Shown: positions 49,932 through 59,204 of the stretch, piece after piece
How positions within the stretch are numbered: position 1 is the first letter of the stretch
Layout of the letters: each line of letters begins with the position of its first letter
Assembly: GCF_043226085.1 (NCBI RefSeq)
Contig: NZ_CP171225.1
Coordinates: 1,612,001 to 1,676,000, forward strand
Direction of reading: 5' to 3'
Length of the DNA stretch: 64,000 nucleotides
Source: Amaricoccus sp003258405
GTDB lineage: Bacteria; Pseudomonadota; Alphaproteobacteria; Rhodobacterales; Rhodobacteraceae
Made by a program: the position numbers and the translations under genes
The notes under the pieces: model-generated
Databases searched by the model: none
What the model was told of the DNA's origin: nothing
The model's input: only the letters and a program-made list of their open reading frames with translations

Positions 49932-50711
49932 GTGGACGCAAATATGGTTGATCTCAAGCATTCTGATATCCGAATTATCGATAACGCCTTCCAGGCCGAC
50001 CCCGGCTATGTCCTCAATTTCTCTGACCGGACATTTCGAGAATATTTCGAGGACGAGTTCAAAATCGATATCGATGATCGAAAGTACCAGTCCAACGGAA
50101 CATCGAAGATGAACCGTCTGCGGGCATTCTGTCGTGTTGAACCCCCGGCTACCGTTTCGCGAGTGCTGCGTAGCCTGTGGCAGTACCGTGAAGCAACCCG
50201 GTCTCCGGGTCCGCGCGACGGTGAGATTGGAGTAAATTTTTTCGACCTTCTCTCACGTATAGAAGGCGGCGGTACAATCGCTCGAACGGATGCGATCGAA
50301 CGATTCGCCGTCGACCAGACTCTCGACGAGCTGGTTGCCGCTATAGAACGCGACATCATTGCCGATCGCCCCGCAGCGGCTTTGGATCGCCTACATACCT
50401 ACTGCGCAAAGAAGTTTGGGCACCTGCTCGACCGGAGAGGCATCACCTGGGATCGGACCGAGCCCCTCCACAGCCGCGTCGGCAAGTATGTCAAGGCTTT
50501 GAAACAGGAGCGGGAGCTCCGGGAAATGACGGAGCAGATCATCAAGAATTCGATCGGTGTCTTCGACAAGTTCAATCACGTTCGGAATAATCAGAGCCTC
50601 GCTCATGACAATGAGCTGCTCGACAAGGCGGAGGCGCGGTTCATCTTTGACTCGGTGTGCGCGGTGCTACGTTTCGTCAAGAGCATCGATACCGTTCGAT
50701 TCGATGACTGA
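49932..50711 (+). CDS. Abortive infection (Abi_C-like) protein
   Basis: A 259-aa protein. The C-terminal part (SIGVFDKFNHVRNNQSLAHD, FIFDSVCAVLRFVKSI) matches the abortive infection C-terminal (Abi_C) domain; RNNQSLAHDN is its conserved core. The N-terminal half (DIRIIDNAFQADPGYVLNFS, FREYFEDEFKIDID) is a separate helical domain. It starts GTG 49932, 2 bases after the protease stop (ATG 49944 is an alternative), so it is likely co-expressed with the immunity genes. It may protect the lysogen by cell death or block a competing phage. Confidence 0.85.
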   Translation: MDANMVDLKHSDIRIIDNAFQADPGYVLNFSDRTFREYFEDEFKIDIDDRKYQSNGTSKMNRLRAFCRVEPPATVSRVLRSLWQYREATRSPGPRDGEIGVNFFDLLSRIEGGGTIARTDAIERFAVDQTLDELVAAIERDIIADRPAAALDRLHTYCAKKFGHLLDRRGITWDRTEPLHSRVGKYVKALKQERELREMTEQIIKNSIGVFDKFNHVRNNQSLAHDNELLDKAEARFIFDSVCAVLRFVKSIDTVRFDD

Positions 50712-50868
50712 CCGTCCCTTTCAGAAGGAAGCAGTCACCGACAAGGACCATACGATCTGCGTCACGCTTCGAATGATTGCGCGCAACCACGTTAAGTCAT
50801 TGAAATAGATTGCATATAGCCGTTTCGCGACTACCGTTTGCTGATCATCTTTTGTTGCGAACGGTCTC

Positions 50869-51093
50869 ATGCAAGAATCTCGATCCGGCCCGAACCCTCT
50901 GTTGCCCGCCCGTCTGTCGGCGGATGAACGCCTCAATGAACTCGCGTGCATTATTGCGGCGGGGCTGAGGCGTATTCTGCCAGAGCAGTCCAGTTCTTTA
51001 TCTGCAGTCGGCGAAGTCAGTTCATTCGACATTCTCGCCCTCAAACGCCGTGTTGGTCGTCGCAAACCGAGCAACCGAGATGGAGGGCAATGA
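50869..51093 (+). CDS. Small conserved protein of the recombinase cassette
   Basis: A 74-aa protein (LLPARLSADERLNELACIIA, FDILALKRRVGRRKPSNRDG). Similar proteins recur directly before DUF2924 and serine recombinase genes in alphaproteobacterial mobile DNA. The stop overlaps the next start region. Function unknown. Confidence 0.78.
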   Translation: MQESRSGPNPLLPARLSADERLNELACIIAAGLRRILPEQSSSLSAVGEVSSFDILALKRRVGRRKPSNRDGGQ

Positions 51094-51602
51094 TGCCAGG
51101 AACAAAGAGAAAGATTGATCGCCCGCCGGGGCGGCCGGGCGAATGCGCCTCGGCGGAAGCGAGCGTGATCATGCAGCTTTCAGCGCTCAAGCAAATGACG
51201 GTCGTGGAGCTGAAGACGAGGTGGGAGAGCCTCTTCGGCTCGTCCGCTCCGAATAACAGCCGCAGCTACCTTGAGCTGAGGCTCGGCTACCGGATTCAGG
51301 AACTGACCCTCGGCGGGCTTTCGCGCGAGACGCGACGGACGTTGGACCTGCTGGCCGACGAGATCGAAGGCCGGATCGGGAGAAAGGCGATCATCGCAGA
51401 TTCCCGCAATCCGGTCGTCGGCACGCGGTTGGTGCGCGAATGGGACGGGGTGGAGCACACCGTCGCGGTGATGAAGGACGGCTTCGACTTGCAGGGGCGC
51501 AAATTCAAATCGCTGTCGGCGGCGGCGCGAGCAATCACCGGCACTCAGTGGAATGGCTACCGCTTCTTCGGCCTGCGCGAAGCCCGGAAGGACGACCGAT
51601 GA
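51090..51602 (+). CDS. DUF2924 protein
   Basis: A 170-aa protein matching DUF2924: LSALKQMTVVELKTRWESLF, NNSRSYLELRLGYRIQELTL, EWDGVEHTVAVMKDGFDLQG, FKSLSAAARAITGTQWNGYR. The C-terminal part resembles restriction-associated or DNA-binding domains. GGAGGG precedes ATG 51090; ATG 51093 is an alternative. ATGA overlap with the recombinase. Confidence 0.87.
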   Translation: MMPGTKRKIDRPPGRPGECASAEASVIMQLSALKQMTVVELKTRWESLFGSSAPNNSRSYLELRLGYRIQELTLGGLSRETRRTLDLLADEIEGRIGRKAIIADSRNPVVGTRLVREWDGVEHTVAVMKDGFDLQGRKFKSLSAAARAITGTQWNGYRFFGLREARKDDR

Positions 51603-52936
51603 GCCGCCTGCAGGAAACCGTCGCGATCATGCCGCGCCGCCAGCGCTGCGCCATCTATACCCGCAAGTCGAGCGAGGAAGGGCTCGACATGGAGTTCAAC
51701 AGCCTCGACGCCCAGCGCGAGGCCTGCGAAGCCTATGTGACGAGCCAGAAGGCGGAAGGCTGGTCCGCCATCCGCGAACGCTATGATGACGGCGGGTTCT
51801 CCGGTGGCACGCTGGAGCGTCCCGGCCTGAAGCGCCTCCTCCAGGACGTCGAGGCCGGTCTGATCGACGTGATCGTGGTCTACAAGATCGACCGGCTGTC
51901 GCGCTCCCTGATGGACTTCGCCAAGCTGGTCGAGATCTTCGACCGCAATCAGGTGACCTTCGTGTCGGTCACGCAGTCGTTCAACACCACAACGTCGATG
52001 GGGCGGCTGACCCTGAACATCCTCCTCAGCTTCGCTCAGTTCGAGCGAGAGGTGATCGGCGAGCGCATCCGCGACAAGGTCGCCGCCTCGCGCAAGCGCG
52101 GCATGTGGATGGGCGGTTACGTCCCACTGGGATACGACGTGCGCGATCGCAAGCTGGTGATCAATGAAGCCGAAGCCGCGACAGTCAGGATGATCTTCGA
52201 GCGGTTCGTGCAAATGGGCTCCGCGACTACGCTGGCGAAAGCGCTGGCGGCCGAAGGCGTGCTGAACAAGCGCGGCAAGCTGATCGACAAAGGCTTCCTC
52301 TACAAGTTGATCAACAACCAGGTCTACCTCGGCGAAGCCGTCCATAAGGGCACCGCCTATCCCGGCGAACACGAAGCCATCATCAACCGTGACCTGTGGG
52401 ACAAGGTGCACAGCATCCTGCAGGAAAGCCCGCGGCTGCGGGCAAAGAATACGCGGCGCCAGACACCAGCCCTGCTGAAAGGGATCATTTTCACCGCGAC
52501 AGGCGCGGCGATGACGCCGACAGCGACAAAGAAGGGCACGCGCCTCTATCGCTACTACGCATCGATGGACCTGATCCGAAACCGCCCCACCGGAGAGACT
52601 TGTGGCCCGCTGCGCTTGCCCGCAGGTATGGTCGAGGATGCCGTCATCGGAGAAATCCGCCGCATGATCCGCGCGCCCGAGATCGTGGCCCGAACGATCA
52701 ATGCCCTTCGCGAGGAGAGCCCAACCGTCGATGAGAAGGCGGTCGTGAAAGCGCTCGGCGAGTTCGATCAGCTTTGGGCGGCGCTCTATCCGTCGGAGCA
52801 GACCCGCATCGTCCAGCTTCTGGTCGAGCGTGTGACCGTCGGGGAAGACGGCATCGCCGTCGATCTGCGCCATGAGGGGCTGGGCTCGGTCCTTCGGGAC
52901 ATGATGGCGCCCCGCCAAACGGAGGCCTGCGCATGA
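51599..52936 (+). CDS. Serine recombinase (phage integrase)
   Basis: A 445-aa large serine recombinase. The catalytic N-terminal domain has CAIYTRKSSEEGLDMEFNSL with the active Ser (about residue 24-25), VYKIDRLSRSLMDFAKLVEI, and FAQFEREVIGERIRDK. A recombinase domain follows (about 160-300), then a less conserved zinc-ribbon-like part in which I see no full Cys set, so its family form is not typical. It would insert and excise the element. Its start overlaps DUF2924 as ATGA. Confidence 0.93.
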   Translation: MSRLQETVAIMPRRQRCAIYTRKSSEEGLDMEFNSLDAQREACEAYVTSQKAEGWSAIRERYDDGGFSGGTLERPGLKRLLQDVEAGLIDVIVVYKIDRLSRSLMDFAKLVEIFDRNQVTFVSVTQSFNTTTSMGRLTLNILLSFAQFEREVIGERIRDKVAASRKRGMWMGGYVPLGYDVRDRKLVINEAEAATVRMIFERFVQMGSATTLAKALAAEGVLNKRGKLIDKGFLYKLINNQVYLGEAVHKGTAYPGEHEAIINRDLWDKVHSILQESPRLRAKNTRRQTPALLKGIIFTATGAAMTPTATKKGTRLYRYYASMDLIRNRPTGETCGPLRLPAGMVEDAVIGEIRRMIRAPEIVARTINALREESPTVDEKAVVKALGEFDQLWAALYPSEQTRIVQLLVERVTVGEDGIAVDLRHEGLGSVLRDMMAPRQTEACA

Positions 52937-53325
52937 CCAGCACGGGTAACACTATCCGCGTCGTCATTCCGCTGACGATCCGCAAACGCAACGGGCGGCC
53001 GAAGATCCTTCCGCCCGATTATGTGGACGTGCGAAACGGCCGGGCGCAGGATCCGCATGTGCTGCGCGCCATCGCCCGCGCCTGGAACTGGCGGCGGCAG
53101 CTGGAAACCGGCGCCGCTTCCACCATCCAGGACATCGCCGCGGCCGAGAAGGTCTCCGACAGGTTCGTGAGCCGGATGATGCGGCTCGCCTACCTGTCGC
53201 CCGAGGTGCTCGATCACCTCGTCATCAGGCGCGTGCCACCGGCGCTTTCGTTAAACGACCTCATCGCTGTCGCCGACCGGCCATGGGCGGAGCAGATGGG
53301 GATTGTGTTTGAGGCATCGCGATAG
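52933..53325 (+). CDS. Recombinase-companion protein with HTH-like region
   Basis: A 130-aa protein (VVIPLTIRKRNGRPKILPPD, HVLRAIARAWNWRRQLETGA, TIQDIAAAEKVSDRFVSRMM). The last stretch is an HTH of the recombinase-associated type. It overlaps the recombinase by 4 bases, so it is probably a partner, such as a directionality or DNA-binding factor. Confidence 0.8.
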   Translation: MTSTGNTIRVVIPLTIRKRNGRPKILPPDYVDVRNGRAQDPHVLRAIARAWNWRRQLETGAASTIQDIAAAEKVSDRFVSRMMRLAYLSPEVLDHLVIRRVPPALSLNDLIAVADRPWAEQMGIVFEASR

Positions 53326-53383
53326 TAGCGCCGCTCGGAAGGTCGGCTGCGGCCCCGATAACCGATATCGCCGCCACGGATCC

Positions 53384-56300
53384 CTACGTTGTCGCGTTCG
53401 GGTCTGGCGCCAGGATCGGCCAGGGCTTACCGGACAGCAGATCGGGGTGACGTGGCTCGGCCTCCGGCATCCCGTGGTCATCCCTGATCAAGTCGATCTG
53501 GCGAAGACAGCGGGTAGCGGCGTCCGCGGATCCCCCGTCCGTCGTCAGCGCAAACAGCTTTTGTCTCAAGCTGCCGGCAGGAACAGGCACGACGTTGTAC
53601 GCGGCCTTCCAATCTTCCGAAGGAACCTGTTCGGTGATCACGCTTTCAATTGTGCGCCAACCGACAAGCGAGCGCTTCAGATCATTCTCAAACTTGACCA
53701 GCAGCAGTAGTCCCTCTTCATCCGGGTTTTCGGCAACGGCGTCGGCGAGCGTCGCAAGTCCGGGTGAGGTTGGCCCGTCCTTCAACAAGCCGTACACATG
53801 AACGCGCAAATCGGGGTGAGCATCAACCAGGCTCCCAAGCTCCCTTGCAAGATGCCAGCTATCCATGGAACTGCTTTCAAAGACGCCTTCGGCAGTCAGG
53901 TCGAGGATACGACGCGCTGAAGATCGTGTTCCGAGCCGCAAGGCAGTCGCTCGCCAGTGATGGTTTGCATAGAAGCCTGCGTCTTCCTCGGCGAGCTTGA
54001 ACAAGACATCTTCCGCTTGATCGGAAGGAGAATCGGCGAAGGCTCCCACCATTTCCTCTAGGAAGCGCGGTTCACGTTGCGCGGGAGGCATGCCGTGAAT
54101 GACAGCCAACGCCTCTGCGGGGCGGTTTCCGAACGGCAGAAGGCGCAGCCATGCCTTTAGCTCATAGCCCTCGCTTTGGGTCAGGATCCACGTCTCAGTC
54201 TTCGCCGCCTCGAAGGTCTCGGCAATGCCATCGACCACAACCTTTGTGTCGATTTCCTCGCCAGAGAGTACGAGGCTAAGGAGCAGATCGGCGCGTGCTC
54301 GCCTCGGCGCCAGGGCGATGAGACTCTGGATGGTGCTATCGCGCCTTCCGTGCGGCAGCTGCGAGGCGGCGATGCCTAGTTCGACGCCGAGCTTCTTCGA
54401 CTCGTTCGTGGCGCCTTCCGCGATCAGCGACTCGATTGCGGCGAATACTAATTCCGCCTCCGCGGAAGTCTCGTCAGGATCAGTAGCGAGACGGGCCCGC
54501 TTCTCCTTCACACCCGAGAGGTCAACGCCTCCGAGAAAGCGCTTCGCTTTCGGCGGCTCGTTCACGGTCCGCCATTGGTCGGCAAGCACCCGCGCGGCGA
54601 GCGCACCGAAATGCTCGTCAGCCAGATACTCTTGCATCGTGGCGGCCGTCTCCGGCGTTTTGATCGCCAAGAATGCACGTTGATACTCATGTGTCATCGG
54701 CATGCGAGCCTCGTTCACGGCCTCGCACGGCCGCCATCTGGCGGCTTCAGCTTCCCTCCGGAAAGCTCGGTAGCGCTCTAGATTGTCGTCCAGCAGCTGC
54801 TTCAAGATGGGCAATAGGCTCACGGATGGCACGTGGCTGGCAAGCGTCGCGACGTTGGCCTTCTGCCAGCGCTTCGCGTCGCCTGAGGCAAGCAGGCGGT
54901 TGCCCCAGTCTTCGACCAGGTTTTGAATAGCCATAACCGAGTCCGCGTCGAAAGGCCTACCGCGATCGGTCTCGCCGTCGGGATGGCGTGAGAGCAGATC
55001 CGCCAACCGCGCTACCCCTTCATTGTCCGCCTGCGCCGAGCGCGCAAGGACGGCGGCAACGAGGCTTGGACCCGGCACATGTGCGATGCGGGTTTCCAGC
55101 CCCCTGTAAGTTTCACCAGCCGCTTGGTCGTACGTGCCGTCAATTCGCAGGCGCGATCCAACGTCGAGCAATGCGTCAACCAGGCGACCGACGGTCTCCG
55201 GCCCAAGCACTGACGCGGCAGCTTCGGCGCGATCGTCATGGCGGGCGGGATCGGCCAGCGCCAGTTGAAGCAGCGCCTCGTCTTCCAGAGTGAACCCGGC
55301 GGACGCTAGAATATCGTCCGCGCCATAGAACAGTGTACGGCCCGCGCGGACGCGCGCCAGCAGCCCGTCCGCGACCGCGTGGGGATAGCGGCTGCGCGCC
55401 TCGTAGGTGAGTTGCAGCTTGGTGTCTTGCCGCTGATCGATTTCCATCGCGCTGATGATGTGGGACAGCTCGGCACTGTGGTCGTCGGTGCCCTGCGCGT
55501 ACACGATCACACGCAACCGATCAGCGAGCGATGCTTTTTCCACCTTCTGCCGCTGTTGTGCCGCCGCGAGTCCTTTTCGGACCTGTTCGTCCTTCACTTC
55601 ATCTACGAGGCCCTTGCGCGCGACTAGGTCGAAAGTTTTGTCGCTCGCCTCCCTCAAGACCTCCGCGACGTGGCGATCGGCGCGCCGGAACGTCAGCGCA
55701 TCGACGACAGAGGCCTGCACTTCCGTATCAGGGTCGTCCTTCGCAATCGCGGTCGCGAGATCGAGGCCGTCCATGCCGCTATTCGAGGCCATCTCGTACA
55801 ACAGCACCGTTCGCGCCTTCTGAGGCAAGGCTTTGATCTTCGTCCCGGCATCAGCTCCGAGGATTGAAGGCCTGAATCGTCTGCAATTGCGCAAAGCCTT
55901 GAGGCTGATCTGCTCGTTTTCGTTGGTGATAAGCGGCCAGACAGCATCGAGGAATTCGGGACGGCCCGACGTGAGCATGAAGCGGAAAGCGCGATCCACT
56001 TTTCCGGGCGCGTGCCAGCGCGCCACGAGTCCTTGAATGGTCACAGTGATCTGCGCCCAGACTTCTTCCGTGGAGCGGAAGATCATTTCGGCGGCGAGGA
56101 TGGGATCAACCTCGAACGCGGCGATAATCGCCTTGCCACACACAGCACGCTGGTGCACGTCGCCTCGTGCCAAACGCTCGATCGCGAAGAGGATGGCTTC
56201 CTCCCAGGCGGGGAGGTTGAACACTTCTGCCTTCAATGCCTCGCGCGCTTTGGGATCGGCGATCTCGGCGATGATCCGCCGTTCGACCGAATGAGAGGCG

Positions 56301-57739
56301 TACCATTCCTGAAACTGCTGGTGCTGGAACGAATAGCCAGGCGTGTCGCCCATACGCGTCAGCACGTGGTTGCTGACAAGCACATCGAGCACCGTGTCGG
56401 GCTGCGGCTTGATCGTGATCTGCCAGTTGTCGGCCAGAAGGGTTTCCGTCTCGAAGATCGATCGCCGCGCGTTACTATCGGCAATGGCCGTGTTCGCGGT
56501 CTGCGTGGCGAAGACGGCGAGACCACCGAGATAGTCCTGCTGGAACCCTTGCACGGTGGCGCGCAGCGCTTCGGCGCGGCTCGCGTCCCTTTCGTGCGCA
56601 GACACGAAGTGCCGCAACACCTCCTCCTTGGTCGTCGGGAACGGGGCGTTTTCGGGGAGCGATAGAAGCGCCGTGAGATAGAGAGGGATTGTCACAAGCT
56701 CGCGCACACCCGCCGTGCGCCACGCCTGATCTACGATCTTGGCGCCGGCGTCGCCGCGCATCGCGACCGCGATCTGCATTTGCTGCTCTTCGTTGAGCGG
56801 CAGGAGATCGACGCGCGTTCCTCCGAAAGGAACGTCGAGGGCTTGCCTGCGTGTCGAGATGACGAGGCCGAGTTCGGGCAACTCCGCCTTGAGCCTGGCG
56901 ACCTGCACGCGCGCGCGGGTCCGCGCTTGGGCATCTAGCTCGTTCCAGCCGTCGAGCAGCAGCACGACGCCGGGCTGGGCGGCAGCCTCGCGGAAGTCAT
57001 TTTCCGAGATTCCACGGAACGCCGGACGTTTGAGGATTGACTCCAGAACCGTCGCGCCTTCCGTCGCCCAATCGCCGAGCGGCACGACGAAGGGCATGCC
57101 GTTGCCGGTAGCCAGCACGCCTTGGGCGATCTGGAAGAGTGTTGTGGTCTTGCCCATACCGGGGCCCGCGACGAGGATCAGATCGTCCAGCGAAGTAACC
57201 GCCCCCGCCAGCACGCTTGTCGTCACTGGGTCGTCGAACCCGTTTACTTTCAACGTGAGAGCGACTGACGTGGACGGCCATTTCACGGTCTGTCGGAAGA
57301 CCTTGAGATCTGCTTTTGCGGCGGTCCGAATTCGCGCCGCCAACTCCATGTCCGTGGCAACCGTTGGCTTGCGCAACGTTTCGTCGCGCAGCACACGACG
57401 CCACGACTCGATTTCCACCTGTCTCTTCCATTCGCGCAGCCGCTCGACAGTGAATTCCGGATCGGTGGAGTCGATGGCCTTGCCATGATCGCGGCACATC
57501 CAGATTCCGTTTTTCGTGGAGGAGCGCTCCCCCGGCGACATCGTCTCGTCGTAGCGCGGGCCGCCGGGTGCAGCCGCGCAGATGTGGGCCGCCGTGCCGA
57601 TGTTGATTTCGCCTTCTCCGTCCGACGTTGCACCGACCGTCGGCGTACGACAGGTCGGAAACGAGCACAGCCAGCCAGCGCGCTTTGCAATCTGGAGCTT
57701 CGTCTTCTCTGAGAAGTCGTCTCTATTGTTCTTCGCCAC
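53384..57739 (-). CDS. HNH-NACHT STAND NTPase (bacterial NLR-type defence protein)
   Basis: A 1451-aa protein. Residues about 14-105 form an HNH-like domain often fused to defence proteins: C25 and C30 in AGWLCSFPTCRTPTVGATSD, AAHI (His52), MSPGERSSTKNGIWMCRDHG and WKRQV. A NACHT/STAND NTPase follows: Walker A AGPGMGKTTTL (about 191-201), Walker B VVLLLDGWNEL (258-268) and a sensor-like VISTRRQA (293-300). From about 420 to the end lies a long alpha-helical repeat region, HEAT-like, which should sense the trigger. This is the form of bacterial NLR antiphage genes: sensing, oligomerising through NACHT, and activating a nuclease. The gene starts at a GTG with no clear Shine-Dalgarno, and lies alone on the - strand next to the recombinase cassette. 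Confidence 0.87.
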   Translation of the reverse strand: MAKNNRDDFSEKTKLQIAKRAGWLCSFPTCRTPTVGATSDGEGEINIGTAAHICAAAPGGPRYDETMSPGERSSTKNGIWMCRDHGKAIDSTDPEFTVERLREWKRQVEIESWRRVLRDETLRKPTVATDMELAARIRTAAKADLKVFRQTVKWPSTSVALTLKVNGFDDPVTTSVLAGAVTSLDDLILVAGPGMGKTTTLFQIAQGVLATGNGMPFVVPLGDWATEGATVLESILKRPAFRGISENDFREAAAQPGVVLLLDGWNELDAQARTRARVQVARLKAELPELGLVISTRRQALDVPFGGTRVDLLPLNEEQQMQIAVAMRGDAGAKIVDQAWRTAGVRELVTIPLYLTALLSLPENAPFPTTKEEVLRHFVSAHERDASRAEALRATVQGFQQDYLGGLAVFATQTANTAIADSNARRSIFETETLLADNWQITIKPQPDTVLDVLVSNHVLTRMGDTPGYSFQHQQFQEWYASHSVERRIIAEIADPKAREALKAEVFNLPAWEEAILFAIERLARGDVHQRAVCGKAIIAAFEVDPILAAEMIFRSTEEVWAQITVTIQGLVARWHAPGKVDRAFRFMLTSGRPEFLDAVWPLITNENEQISLKALRNCRRFRPSILGADAGTKIKALPQKARTVLLYEMASNSGMDGLDLATAIAKDDPDTEVQASVVDALTFRRADRHVAEVLREASDKTFDLVARKGLVDEVKDEQVRKGLAAAQQRQKVEKASLADRLRVIVYAQGTDDHSAELSHIISAMEIDQRQDTKLQLTYEARSRYPHAVADGLLARVRAGRTLFYGADDILASAGFTLEDEALLQLALADPARHDDRAEAAASVLGPETVGRLVDALLDVGSRLRIDGTYDQAAGETYRGLETRIAHVPGPSLVAAVLARSAQADNEGVARLADLLSRHPDGETDRGRPFDADSVMAIQNLVEDWGNRLLASGDAKRWQKANVATLASHVPSVSLLPILKQLLDDNLERYRAFRREAEAARWRPCEAVNEARMPMTHEYQRAFLAIKTPETAATMQEYLADEHFGALAARVLADQWRTVNEPPKAKRFLGGVDLSGVKEKRARLATDPDETSAEAELVFAAIESLIAEGATNESKKLGVELGIAASQLPHGRRDSTIQSLIALAPRRARADLLLSLVLSGEEIDTKVVVDGIAETFEAAKTETWILTQSEGYELKAWLRLLPFGNRPAEALAVIHGMPPAQREPRFLEEMVGAFADSPSDQAEDVLFKLAEEDAGFYANHHWRATALRLGTRSSARRILDLTAEGVFESSSMDSWHLARELGSLVDAHPDLRVHVYGLLKDGPTSPGLATLADAVAENPDEEGLLLLVKFENDLKRSLVGWRTIESVITEQVPSEDWKAAYNVVPVPAGSLRQKLFALTTDGGSADAATRCLRQIDLIRDDHGMPEAEPRHPDLLSGKPWPILAPDPNATT

Positions 57740-58233
57740 AGGGGGGGTACTCGAAGGAATCGTCGAAAGGGGTCAGTCTAAAGACGTACCGCAAAAATTC
57801 CGTTTCAGACATGCTGGTCTATGTCCGCCAAGGCACCAAGCAACAGATCTTGACACATCCTTTGCTGACGAGGCGAGCGACGGTGTCCCGCCTTCGCAGG
57901 CGACCGTCTTGACGCGTGACGTTTCTCCCGCTCAGACTGCGTCGCATTTCGCCTCATAACGCCTACTTCGCGTTCTCTTGGTGACGACGCCAGCCGGGAG
58001 CATGGCCGCAGAAAATGCACCGGAGCGGTGAACGGAAGTGACTGAAAACGTTAGTTCTCGCGAAGCCGAACCGATTTCGTCGAGGTTCGCTCGGTTAGAG
58101 ACGAAAGCCGTTCAGAGACCGAAATTAGGCGCAGCGCCAGTCTCCGAGGTTCGGGCGGCTCCAGCAAACCCCTTTGAAACTTGGGAGAAATCCGGCGCTT
58201 GAGACGCGCCGTTCGGAGTTCGCAACGTGATGA
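57740..58233. other. 494-bp intergenic region between the NLR gene and tRNA-Ser
   Basis: No gene or clear motif found. It should hold the promoter of the NLR gene and, if the tRNA is the attachment site, one element boundary. A run of seven G lies right before the NLR start. Confidence 0.5.
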
Positions 58234-58323
58234 TGGCGGAGAGAGAGGGATTCGAACCCTCGGTGGGGTTGCCCCCACAACGGTTTTCGAGACCGCCCCG
58301 TTCGACCACTCCGGCATCTCTCC
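58234..58323 (-). tRNA. tRNA-Ser (anticodon CGA)
   Basis: Ninety bases with CCA encoded. Acceptor arms GGAGAGA/TCTCTCC pair fully; the T arm is GAGGG TTCGAAT CCCTC; the long variable arm is TGTGGGGGCAACCCCACC; the anticodon loop is CTCGAAA with CGA (complement of 58287-58289). The long variable arm and discriminator G fit serine. The 3' end points to the mobile region at lower coordinates. Confidence 0.95.
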
Positions 58324-59204
58324 ACTTTCGGCGGACAGCCATATTCGCAGTGCGCGGGAACCGCAAGAGGCACGCTGGCAGGTTTTGTGCAAATTTGTGT
58401 CCGATGCATCATTCTGGCCGAAACGCCGGAGGCCGGTGTCCCTGGCATGCCTGTGGGGCCATTCGGTGGAACGGGTTTTCACCGCTGGCGCCAAGACGGC
58501 GCTAGCGGCCACGGGAAATCCATGGTGGGAGATCGAATGATGGTGCGGGCTTGAAAGGCTCCGGGAGGAAGGCGGAACCGCGCTCCAGCGACCCCACATG
58601 TGGAGGGCGTCAAATTGCCGGTTTCGCAATGCGCAATGCCGAACCGGGAATGCCGGTCCGGCACGCGTACCAGTGGCCGGCAACCTGCGACAGGAGAGGC
58701 GCATCTTGCGTGCGCGTCCGTGGCTCCACCGGAATGTCGAGGCCATCCACGCATGCGGTCAGCGCTTCATGGGGGCTGGAGGCATTCACGATCCTGCCTC
58801 TCTTGACCTCGACGCCGGATTTCAGAACCGCAGCGGTCACCTGATTGCCCTCGCGCCAGATGCCGATCACGTCGTACTTGATGTATTGCGCACCCTGGCC
58901 GGGCTCCTTGCTGCGGAAGCCCTACATCAAGCTAGTGTTGTTGAACTAACCCTCGCCGGGTCCGCCACAGGAAGCAACCGCAACGTCCTCGACATTCAGA
59001 TGCGGGACGGCTTGCTCAACCTCTTCTGGCAACCGGAGCACTACGTCGACGCCACAGAACCTCTGAACCTCGTAATTCTCGCACAGAGTTTGAACCTGCT
59101 TGACCACCGGCACAAAGGCCCAAAATCGAGGTCCGCGGTCAGGCAAGATGCAGCGGCGGAACCGATGATTGCCCCGCGGACGGTCACGACGCCGCAACTT
59201 TCAT
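58324..59204. other. 881-bp region without intact genes
   Basis: I find no intact gene. On the - strand, about 58610-58900 reads as a fragment (IGIWREGNQVTAAVLKSGVE, RGRIVNASSPHEALTACVDG) preceded in frame by a stop, so it is probably the remnant of a longer gene I cannot name. The rest (58900-59200) shows only short broken frames. Confidence 0.45.

Noticed and set aside
58125..58505. Short frames across the tRNA-Ser, such as one reading AEREGFEPSVGL
   Set aside because: They are readings of the tRNA and its complement, a familiar cause of false genes.
58610..58870. An 86-aa frame next to the tRNA as a real gene
   Set aside because: It begins after an in-frame stop in a region of broken frames and shows no ribosome binding site; it is better seen as a remnant.
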